This document shows, piece after piece, positions 10,801-19,626 of a stretch of 64,000 nucleotides of DNA. Below the pieces are notes generated by a model, which was given only the letters and a program-made list of their open reading frames with translations, ran no database searches and was not told the DNA's origin. Source of the DNA: Corella eumyota (lineage: Eukaryota > Chordata > Ascidiacea > Phlebobranchia > Corellidae); contig OY720101.1 in the NCBI GenBank assembly GCA_963082875.1, positions 15,275,671 through 15,339,670 of the forward strand, given 5' to 3'. Numbering within the stretch: the stretch's first letter is position 1; every line of letters starts with the position of its first letter. A program made the position numbers and the translations under genes.

Positions 10801-11778
10801 AATTCGCCAGATTTTGAAAAAGTTACAAAAGATCGAGTGATTTCACATTTCAATGAAAAAACTCACGTAGATCAAATTAATGGTAATTTAAAATAAAGTA
10901 AAAATGAAATAAGCTGCCTTAGTTCATCTAATCATTGATTTTTTTTGTATTTCTTTATTCTCGATGTAGGAAGATCAACTTTACAGCCTAAACATAGAGT
11001 AACATCAGTTACCCTGACCCAGTCTCGAGTTGCCTGTGGCAGTTTGGGATATTATAGATTATTATTGCTTGGTAATTAAGCTGCTGATTAAGTGCTGGCT
11101 AAGTAGGAGTTTATTCTGTTTATAGCATTTTATCAAATGATTCTAAAGAATGGAAGTTGTGGGGATCGAACTCAAAACTTTGTGTAGTGAAGCCAAGTGT
11201 TTTGGCCTTTACACCAAAGTACCGGTTAAAAATCATAATTTTCAAACCTTTAATTAACTTTATTTTGTTAATTATTTAGTTGAACAGAATGATGTTGTTA
11301 GTGTAAGTTGTCAAACTAACCAGGTAGAATATGAAGATAGTGGAATTCAAAATGTGGCAACTCTGTCGGTGAGTTTAATCAATTTTAATCTTTTTTTCGA
11401 TTATTTGAAAACAATTTAGTAAAAACATTTAGTTAAAATTAAACTTTTTTTGTACTCTTAAATTTTCACTAAAATTTAATTTAGATTTTTTTTTTATGAA
11501 ATCTTAAATTAGTTTTTATTTTTTTTATCAAGATATTTTATATAGATGTAACCACTATAATAACCTGTTTAATGTATTGGCATACCTATATATAAATATC
11601 ACACAAACTACTGAAACCTATATTTTTATTAAGGATGCGAGTACCCAATATAGATATCGTAAGAAGACCAAGAATTTTATGTCCCAATATAAAGTCCCAT
11701 CTAAGTCAATTGGAACTTATTTTAAAGTTAAAACAAAGGAATGTGGATCCCAATATGAACCCCCTGTTTCTCCACAAG
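7837..11778 (+). CDS. PCF11-like CTD-interacting domain (CID) protein, N-terminal part of a possible chimeric gene
   Basis: Exons: 7837-7986, 8369-8494, 8771-8926, 9162-9251, 9531-9663, 10301-10427, 10749-10882, 11280-11368, 11634-11778. Residues 1-142 or so match the CID of PCF11, the cleavage-and-polyadenylation factor that binds phosphorylated RNA polymerase II tail. Diagnostic stretches are FNSKPHINMLTVLAEEN, LYLMDSIVKNFG and VFEKAEGKVRADLYKLR. After it come acidic and lysine-rich, probably disordered exons, including a short coiled segment in exon 5 (LEILEQKLKKRRAELNRLEY). The Clp1-binding and zinc-knuckle regions of full PCF11 are not seen. The last exon listed ends in phase 1 and joins in frame with the BTB exon at 12395, so the reading frame stays open for 790 codons in all. 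If the transcript ended here instead, the protein would be about 383 residues plus a short tail read from the following intron. The CID call is firm; the gene boundary is not. Confidence 0.8.
8081..8338 (+). repeat. SINE family A
   Basis: Lies in intron 1 of the PCF11-like gene. The head is diverged and the body well kept, ending CCCACATCGAGGTTAAA. Confidence 0.75.
8699..8737 (+). repeat. SINE family A, head fragment
   Basis: Only the box-A-like head GGTGTAGTGGTTAGAACACT remains, 25-70 bp before exon 3 of the PCF11-like gene. Confidence 0.5.
9009..9128 (+). repeat. Family B repeat, diverged copy
   Basis: Has CAACTAATATTTGCC, then CTAGGCCTATTAG, then ATATTGTCTACAG in the family order. Lies in intron 3 of the PCF11-like gene. 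Confidence 0.55.
9857..10009 (+). repeat. Family B repeat
   Basis: Has AATTGTCATAATATGATCGC followed by TTTTGTAGGCATATAAATTG. Lies in intron 5 of the PCF11-like gene. Confidence 0.6.
10024..10172. repeat. Short tandem repeat, about 15-16 bp unit
   Basis: About nine units of the type TTACACTTGAACCCC, decaying to TTTATCTGAATCCC variants and back, in intron 5 of the PCF11-like gene. Confidence 0.8.
10474..10712. repeat. Minisatellite, 32-bp unit in 64-bp pairs
   Basis: About seven units containing TACCCAATATAAAT and TAGGGTGGTCA in intron 6 of the PCF11-like gene. Units alternate between two variants (CAATTCG and CAGTTCA), giving a 64-bp higher-order repeat. Confidence 0.85.
10955..11225 (-). 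repeat. SINE family A, inverted copy
   Basis: Lies in intron 7 of the PCF11-like gene and is nearly full, ending at the complement of the head (ACACCAAAGTACCGG). Confidence 0.75.
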
Positions 11779-11800
11779 GTAATAGTTTTTGTATATTTAT

Positions 11801-12026
11801 TTATCCTCGATGTGGGAAGGTTGACTTTACGACCTAAACATAGAGTAACAACTGTTACCCCAATCCAGTCTCAAGTTGACTTTAGCAGTTTGGGATAATA
11901 CAGAATATATTTGTCAGATAATTAAGCTGCTGATTAAGTGCTGGCTTTGCGAAGTTTATATTGCTTATAGCCCCTTACTTAGGTATGAGAGCAGTAGGGA
12001 TCAAACCCAGGACTTCATTTAGTAAA
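11801..12026 (-). repeat. SINE family A, inverted copy
   Basis: Starts 22 bp after the donor at 11779 in the intron that separates the CID and BTB parts. It runs from TTATCCTCGATGTGGGAAGG to GGGATCAAACCCAGGAC. Confidence 0.75.
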
Positions 12027-12212
12027 TTAGTTGTTTTGTTCAAATTTGATAATATTTAAACTGGTTTAACTAAATAGTTGTAATTTTGTTTTTGACAACT
12101 ATAGTATGATGAATTTAAAAAATGTATCGATAATTGCCTGTTTTAAACCATACATTTTTAATGGATTATAATACCTTTGGTCCAAACTATTTGATCTCTT
12201 TTCCATTTGTCA

Positions 12213-12365
12213 TTTTAATTGCCATAATATGGTTGCAACCTTGCAACTCTTAACTATTATTTGGATGTGATAATTTACCTGCACACCACAAATGGCAGTT
12301 TTATTTTATTTTGTATCCATGTATATTGGACATACATATTCATAGAGGCCACCAAACTTTATTTG
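12213..12365 (+). repeat. Family B repeat
   Basis: Has AATTGCCATAATATGGTTGC, GATAATTTACCTGCACACCA and TTTTGTATCCATGTATATTG. It lies just before the BTB exon at 12395. Confidence 0.6.
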
Positions 12366-12394
12366 TTAAATCTTCAAAACTTAACTTTTTATAG

Positions 12395-15300
12395 ACACAA
12401 TGGCTGATAGTACAAGCAACATAGTGGAAACTGAACTTCAACCAAGGCCAACTAAACACTCACTCCAAATCTTACAATCCTGTCAACTTCAACGAAGAGA
12501 TGAGATGTTGTGTGATATTACTCTCGTAGCTCAAGGTAATTACATTTTATTTGCTAATTAAATAATAACTTTGTGTTTTGGGTGAAGCATTATAAAATAT
12601 TTGTCAATCCCCACTGCTCTCATGGTGTAGCACCCTTAAGTAAGGCACTATAACAGGTATAAACTCCTGCTGAGCCAGGACTTAATCAGTAGCATAATTA
12701 TCGGGCAAATATAATCTATAATATCTCAAACTGCCACAGACAACTTGAGACTGGGTCAGGGTAACTGTTGTTACTCCATGTTTAAGTCGCGCATTCGGAC
12801 TTTCCCACATTAAGAATAAGGGTATATACAAAAAAATGTGTTTATATATTTAGTTTAAAGTTTGTAAAGCTATTTATTGAATAAAATCTATTAGTTTTAC
12901 TTTACAATATTGAAAGTGAAACTATACGGACAAAGTTTATTTTGAAATTTGTTCATTTTAAATTATAAAGCATTTTTATTGATCAATTTTTTGGTACCAT
13001 ATTATAACATGGTCAGTCCTGTACTGCTATTATTTCTCTGATTACTTTGTAGCATTACTTAATTGCTTTACTGTTAGTTTTAAAATTCAAAATAAACTTA
13101 AAATTTTTATTTGTTATTATTTCAGAAGAGCATTTCAAAGCCCACAAAGTGATCTTAGCAGCCTGTAGTGAGTTCTTTTATGCCTTGTTTGCATCTGAGG
13201 CCATGAAACAAAATCCACTGAGTTATATTGAACTTCAAGGGATCACAGGTTTGTACTTTATCTTGAAATTTTCGCTCTTAAATTGTTACATCAAATTTGC
13301 ATAGAATACTCAAGGCTGCTATACTAGAATTGCTAATTCAATTAACCCATCTTGTTAGCTAAAGATTATTGTATTTGATCGTTTACTGACAAACCTATTC
13401 TAGCATTATTAGGTCGATAATTGGACTTCTTAATTAAGTGGTTGATTTTGGGGTATTTTATAGGAAAAAGTGATTTTTTCGTTTCTAATTTATGTTTTAA
13501 TTTAATTAACTTTTATTTAGAAATATTTTAAAGTCAATTTAACTTGAAATAATTTTTTAGAATGGTTAAATGTTAAATTTTGGATTTTCTTTTAAAATTT
13601 GGTAATATTTGTTCACAAATTTAAAATAAACATAATTTTTATTTTGTTGACAGCCACTGCATTGGATCTGATTCTGGATTATATTTACACATCAAAGATC
13701 TCAGTTGGGGATAATATTAAAAGTGTTTATGAAATAATAACGGCAGCCAAACGTCTTAAGATCAACACTTTGCTGAATGTTTGTGATGTTATTGAGAATC
13801 ATTTGGATTTGGGACAGGATTTAACAGGTTTGTTTTAAAAATGACATTTATTTTTCAATATTTAAATGGTTTTTGGTTAAATTTTTACTACTGGCATGAT
13901 GTAGCATCTTTGAGTAAGACTTGAGATCTTGGGTTTAATTCCCACTGCTGACATGTTGTAGCATCCTTAAGTAAGACCTGAAGTCCTGGGTTTAATTTCC
14001 ACTGCTGACATGTTGCAGCATTCTTTAGTAAGACCTAAGGTCCTGGGTTTAATTCCCACTGCTGGCATGTTGTAGCATCCTTAAGTAAGACCCGAAGTCC
14101 TGGGTTTAATTTCCACTGCTGACATGTTGCAGCATTCTTTAGTAAGACCTAAGGTCCTGGGTTTAATTCCCACTGCTGGCATGTTGTAGCATCCTTAAGT
14201 AAGACCTGAAGTCCTGGGTTTAATTTCCACTGCTGACATGTTGCAGCATTCTTTAGTAAGACCTAAGGTCCTGGGTTTAATTCTTACTGCTGGCATGTTG
14301 TAGCATCCTTAAGTAAGACCCGAAGTCCTGGGTTTAATTTCCACTGCTGACATGTTGCAGCATTCTTTAGTAAGACCTAAGGTCCTGGGTTTAATTCTTA
14401 CTGCTGGCATGTTGTAGCATCCTTAAGTAAGACCTGAAGTCCTGGGTTTAATTTCCACTGCTGACATGTTGCAGCATTCTTTAGTAAGACCTAAGGTCCT
14501 GGGTTTAATTCCCACTGCTGGCATGTTGTAGCATCCTTAAGTAAGACCTGAAGTCCTGGGTTTAATTTCCACTGCTGACATGTTGCAGCATTCTTTAGTA
14601 AGACCTAAGGTCCTGGGTTTAATTCCCACTGCTGGCATGTTGTAGCATCCTTAAGTAAGACCCGAAGTCCTGGGTTTAATTTCCACTGCTGACATGTTGC
14701 AGCATTCTTTAGTAAGACCTAAGGTCCTGGGTTTAATTCTTACTGCTGGCGTGTTGTAGCATCCTTAAGTAAGACCCGAAGTCCTGGGTTTAATTTCCAC
14801 TGCTGGCATGTTGTAGCATCATTAAGTAAGACCTAAGGTCCTGGGTTTAATTCTTACTGCTGGCATGTTGTAGCATCCTTAGGTAAGATCCAAGATCCTG
14901 GGTTTGATTCCCACTGCTGTTATGTTGTTGCCTTCTTAACCCTTGAGTCTAGGGTTTAATTCCCACCGCCTGCTATAACTTTTTTAATGTTTATAGGTTT
15001 GATCTCCACTTCTAGTATGTTGTAGCATTCTTAAATTTTTTTAAATTAATTTTTTTTATTGTTTTTAGGTTGGATAATATCAAATAATGAAATAATTTTA
15101 CCAACTGAAGATCAATCTTTAAACCACAACAATTATAACAATATTGAGTCAGTAAATTACAAAACTAACCAGGATTTAAAGTAAGTTTCAAGATATATAT
15201 AACAATGCTATACTTACAAGACAATAAATAATATTTTAATAATTTTTTTTTATTTTTTTAGCAATTCCCATTTAAATAAACTGGATGTGAATTCAAATCA

Positions 15301-16518
15301 TGTGGAGGTCCATTCAGAAGGTTATTTAGTTTAATTTTTGTTTTATTCATGATATTAAAAGACTTTGTTAACCTGATCCAGTCTTAAGTTGTGCCGGCAT
15401 GTTGTTGACCTTGTGCTATTGTTTGATATTTAGCTTGTTGAAATTAATTATTTTCTTGAAATTTTTATTTTTAGATGAAAAAATGTCGCAACGAAAACGT
15501 AAAAATTCATCTCCGATATTTAATGACGTAAAAACCAAACAAATAAAAACTGAAGGTAAACACCTTAAAAATTAAAAATGCCTACTTTGTGTTATATTTA
15601 TAAACTAATACTAGTTCAAAAAATAACTTTTCTTTTAAGTAAAAATTTTTTTTTTTTTGTCAGACACTAACCTACCTACTTGTGAGATTTGTCACAAAAC
15701 TTTCTTGAAAACAAAATATAAAAACGCTCACAAAAAGAAACAACATCCTCATCTCACCATTGAACAAGTTAACGAAGGTAATATGAACTTTACATGAGGT
15801 CCGGGGTTTGATCCCCATTGCTCTTATGCTCTAGTGCTCTTGAGTAAGGCACTATAAATGGCATGTACTCCTGCCGAGCCAGCATTTAATCAGCAGCATA
15901 ATTATTGGGCAATTATAATCAATAATATCCAAAACTGCTAAAGTCAACTTAAGACTGGGTTGGGGTAACTAATGTTACTCTATGTTTAAGTCGTGCATTC
16001 GACCTTCCCACATCAAGAAATAAAACAAATATATTAAAATATGTTTTTTCTTTTCACCCATACTCAAATTTTTTCTCTTCAAAATAATTTTTTTTACAGC
16101 TGTCTCAGCATTAACAAGTTCAACAAATATAAAAGAAAAATACTCAGATAAATCTCCACCGATTGCTTGCCGACAATGTGACCGAATATTCTTAAATTAT
16201 CAGGCTTTAAACTCTCATATTATTAATTCCCATAAAAACGAGGATAAACATAAATCCAGGAAAAAAAGCGCGGACTATTTAAACGTGTTAATTAAACCAG
16301 AACAACATACTATGACGTCATATACACAATCAAATGACAACAACATAAACTCAAATGTTGAAATAAATAGTTTATCCTCGAAAAAACAAGCAGATCAAAA
16401 CGATGTTCGTTTAAAACTTTACCAATGCGAGTTATGTGAAGAAATCTTCTCTGTTCAATGTTTTTATAAAGCACACATGGCTAACCACAGACAAAATGAT
16501 GTTAAAATGCCAGTATAA
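12395..16518 (+). CDS. BTB/POZ and C2H2 zinc-finger protein
   Basis: Exons: 12395-12535, 13126-13248, 13654-13827, 15069-15180, 15262-15320, 15475-15555, 15664-15777, 16100-16518, all in frame. A BTB/POZ domain fills the first three exons ([42 protein letters not shown]). Three C2H2 fingers follow: CEICHKTF (C-x2-C-x12-H-x5-H), CRQCDRIF (H-x4-H) and CELCEEIF (H-x3-H). BTB-ZF proteins are usually nuclear transcription regulators that dimerise through BTB. The linker has a basic cluster (SQRKRKN) that could be a nuclear localisation signal. The first ATG, at 12400, lies only five bases after the acceptor AG at 12393-12394. That fits either an internal exon of a gene starting at 7837 or an SL trans-spliced first exon. 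From 12400 the protein is 405 residues. A poly(A) signal AATAAA lies near 16723. Confidence 0.85.
12605..12820 (+). repeat. SINE family A, 5'-truncated
   Basis: Lies in the first intron of the BTB part. It begins at box B (CAATCCCCACTGCTCTCATG) and runs to the tail. Confidence 0.75.
13887..14935. repeat. Minisatellite, 57-bp unit in 114-bp pairs, about 18 units
   Basis: Lies in the intron between the third and fourth BTB-ZF exons. GGCATGTTGTAGCATCC recurs at 14064, 14178 and 14292, so the higher-order period is 114 bp. Paired units alternate CTGACATGTTGCAGC with CTGGCATGTTGTAGC. It is the same 57-bp family as at 3150 and 30335, derived from part of SINE family A. Degenerate units continue to about 15035. 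Confidence 0.9.
15793..16022 (+). repeat. SINE family A, 5'-truncated
   Basis: Lies in the last intron of the BTB-ZF part. It starts near box B (GGGGTTTGATCCCCATTG) and ends CCCACATCAAGAAATAAA. Confidence 0.75.
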
Positions 16519-17294
16519 AGTTTTCTTTAATATCAAAACCTTATTATCTTTATGAAACCTTTTGTATGACGTAACAAAGGGAACTTTACTACGTCATAGT
16601 GCAAATCAGTTACTCTTGGCGTAGTTGTTAATTGTTATTTTTTTAAATCATTTTTTTATCTTTTCTAATTTAGTTTTTGATATTAAAGTTTTTTTTAATT
16701 GTTTCTCTAAATTTTGGGTTTTAAATAAATTTCAGATTGTTAGAGTATTTATTTTTCTATTAATTTGTCTCTGCTATTATAGATTTAAAGATTAATTTTT
16801 TTTTTGATGACTAGAAAATGAAATTCCTTTTTATTAACAAAAGTAAAATTTAAGCGAAATTAGATTTTGGAACGCCGTGTAAGGAACGGGTAAATTTAAA
16901 TTTTTATTTGTTGTTTGGGCAAGTCCACGCCCGCCATGTTTACAAGCCTTACACCTATTACAATCACTTACACGTTGTATATCTACTATTATGTTAGTAT
17001 TACTAAAACAAAATTTTATTTTATAAATTAAGCTAAATCGGTTAATTTTGGGAACTTGGATTTTTTTAAAGTTATTTTTATTAAAGAAGATATCAATATA
17101 TTTCTGTAGAATTAATTGCCTTATTATAGTTGTAGTAAATGATCAAGTTGTAATACATTTAAAGGATTAGTACAATTTTTGAAGCAGTTCCAAGGCTAGA
17201 GTGGTAGTTAAAACACATAAGAATCGTTAAAAACTGGCTTAGTGACGAATTAAAACGATCCTTTAAAATTTACGAATTGAACTTTATTAACGAT
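16519..17294. other. BTB-ZF 3' UTR and intergenic DNA
   Basis: Holds a strong hairpin at 16565-16598 (listed separately), AATAAA near 16723, and AT-rich DNA with no recognisable gene. In the caspase frame the DNA is open from 17208, so an unseen upstream caspase exon boundary may lie between there and 17295. Confidence 0.5.
16565..16598 (+). other. Hairpin in the BTB-ZF 3' UTR
   Basis: The arms 16565-16579 and 16584-16598 pair over 13 of 15 positions around a four-base GGAA loop, which fits the GNRA tetraloop rule. The stem includes TATGACGTA / TACGTCATA. It lies 47 bases after the stop codon. It could be an RNA element or a DNA site for a CRE-type factor. Confidence 0.5.
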
Positions 17295-18660
17295 ATGATG
17301 TATAATAATATTCACAAACCAGAATTGAATATTACCCTTGAAAAACCTCGTAAAAAGGAATCTAGAATAACTGTTCAGAAGTCAAGCAAGGATTTCTTTA
17401 AAAATACCCACAATGCATCATACAAGATGACAAGTCGTCCAAGAGGATTCGCGTTAATTATTTCCGTATGCACGTTCACCAACGCACTTGACCGTATAGG
17501 AAGTGAAATAGATGAAATAAATCTAACAAAATTGTTGATACAGCTAGGATATGAAGTTGAATTACATAAAAATTTAACAGGGACTCAAATAAAAGAAGAA
17601 ATTTGTAATTTTGCGCAGAGTTCAAAACATAAAAATGTAGACTCAACTTTTGTATCGATCCTTAGCCATGGAAATGATAATAATATTTATGGTAGCGATC
17701 TAACTTCTGTTAAATTAAGTGATTTGTTTAACGAATTTAACCAGCAAAGATGTCCTTATCTTAGTAACAAACCCAAGATCTTTATTATTCAATCATGTCG
17801 AGAAAATTTAATATGTGATCATGTAACAATTAAAAAGAAGTCAGTGTTTAAACAAAAGTTTTGCGACCATAAGACTAAAGACTTTGGTGATATTTTAGAC
17901 AAAAGTTTAAGTGTTGAAAAGGCGCCGATATCGGATTTATTTGTTGGTTATTCTACGACACCAGGTAGGTTTAAGGAATCGTTTTACAGATTGTTATTTA
18001 GTATTATTAATGTAAAAAGGTTAAATTCATTTGCCATGTTAAACTGACGTATAGTCTATTTTTATGCATTTATTTATTCTTGATGTGGAAAGGTTAACTG
18101 CGCGACCTAAACATAGAGTAACATCAGTTACCCTGACCCAGTCTCAAGTTGACTTTACCAGTTTGGGATATTAAATATTGTACTTGCCTAGTAAGTAAGC
18201 TGCTGTTTAAGTGCTGGTTTAGTAGGAGTTTATATCGCCTTATTCAAGAGCGTTATAGCATGAGAGCAGTGAAGATTTAACTCACGACCTCATGTGGTGT
18301 AGCAAGTGTTATGATCACTACACCATGCAGCCGGTAATTAGCCTTTTTTAATTGTAGCACCAAATTAGTCTCGAAATTTTTCAATTCCAAATAATATTTT
18401 AACTTTTAGGCTGCGTTTCAATAAGAAACACAAAACATGGGAGCTGGTTTATTCAAGATCTCGTCCGAGCAGTTTCAAAACATAGCAAAGATAAAGATAT
18501 CTGTGAACTACTAACTATAGTTAACGCTTATGCTAAAAAGCGCAGTAATTCCGGGAATGGTTTACTTGTATTGCCCGAGTTTAAAAGTACTTTGTGTAAA
18601 AAATTGTATTTTTATCCAGGTTTATTTGATAGGCAAACAAACTTTGAAATCTTTGACTAA
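17295..18660 (+). CDS. Caspase (executioner-type), two exons seen
   Basis: Exons 17295-17964 and 18410-18660; 306 residues from the ATG at 17295. This is a cysteine protease of the caspase family, which cleaves after aspartate in apoptosis or related signalling. The large subunit shows RPRGFALIIS, catalytic His125 in ILSHGND and catalytic Cys168 in IIQSCREN. The His-Cys spacing of 43 is close to that of caspase-3. The small subunit, across the intron, shows GYSTTPG and HGSWFIQDLV, the substrate-pocket segment. The usual QACxG pentapeptide reads QSCRE here, losing the conserved glycine. No CARD or death-effector domain is seen, but the frame is open upstream to 17208 and a further 5' exon cannot be excluded. 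It could be an active divergent caspase or a weakly active or inactive one. Poly(A) signal AATAAA near 18761. Confidence 0.88.
18074..18335 (-). repeat. SINE family A, inverted copy in the caspase intron
   Basis: Nearly full. It runs from TTCTTGATGTGGAAAGGTTA to the complement of the head ending CCATGCAGCCGGT. Confidence 0.8.
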
Positions 18661-19626
18661 AAATGGTAATGTTTATTTAATTAATTGTGCTTTTAAATAT
18701 TAAACATTTAAATTAATTATAACAGTATTTGATTTGCAAAATAATAATATTTAACTGCAAATAAAGTTTAGTAAAAATTATTAGAATTAGTTTTTATTTT
18801 GAGGATAAATAAAAACAAAATAAAAGCGTATATCCTTGTTTACAACAACTTGTGGTCACAAGCTTTGATGACATGAAAATGAATATTTTGTGTTTTAATT
18901 AAACGTGTAATAATTATTGAAGATTATTGCTTTTAATTGGAGTACCTGGCAAAAGGTTTTTAAGTTGAAGTTTACGTCTTGAGTTTTAGGCCTAAGCATT
19001 TTGGATTAATTTTTATTATCTGCGTGTCATAAACTTATAAAGACTGAAAGTCAAACTCCCAAAATAAAAAAATAAATACAGAAATAGCATAGGCACATAT
19101 GTTATTTTGTTATTTGGTTTTATGTTTATCAATAAGATTAACAACACAATAAGTTACTTAAAAATAAATTTATATTAAATGTATTAAAATGAAGTCTATA
19201 GAAAAATAATTACAAGAATAGTATAATTGACAGACTGAAAGAATAACAAACAGACAAACATAGTTATTTATATCCAAACAAGTTATTAAAAACATGAACG
19301 GAATTTTAATCTTACTTTGCCAACTTTTTATGTGATTTTATTTTAATATGGTGTTCAGTAACTTATTTCTAAAATAACTTTATCAGGCATTTAAATCTCA
19401 GTCATGTTAACGTTTTACAAGCTGACAAGCTGACAGGTCTCGAATAATCTGATAATGGTTACGGTTAGAATGTATTAAGTTTTATATACACTGCCAAATT
19501 CCTGATATATTGTATGGCTTTAAGGTTCCAAGTTTGATACCGACTGCTTACTATTATATATTTAAATTAACATTAAAATCATTTGATTTAGATTATGTTT
19601 TAATTTATTTATCAATTAGTAGCAAA
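18661..19626. other. Caspase 3' UTR and intergenic DNA before DENND4
   Basis: AT-rich with no recognisable gene. A possible splice acceptor (ATCAATTAG at 19611-19619) lies seven bases before the DENND4 start codon. It could be an SL trans-splice site or the 3' end of a 5' UTR intron. A box-B-like SINE remnant lies near 19520-19550. Confidence 0.45.

Noticed and set aside
11577-11898. Alternative frame and read-through of exon 9 into the SINE
   Set aside because: The phase-consistent exon is 11634-11778, and read-through meets the SINE at 11801 and stops at once.
13887-14935. CRISPR-like array
   Set aside because: Units abut directly without unique spacers, and the context is an intron of a eukaryotic gene.
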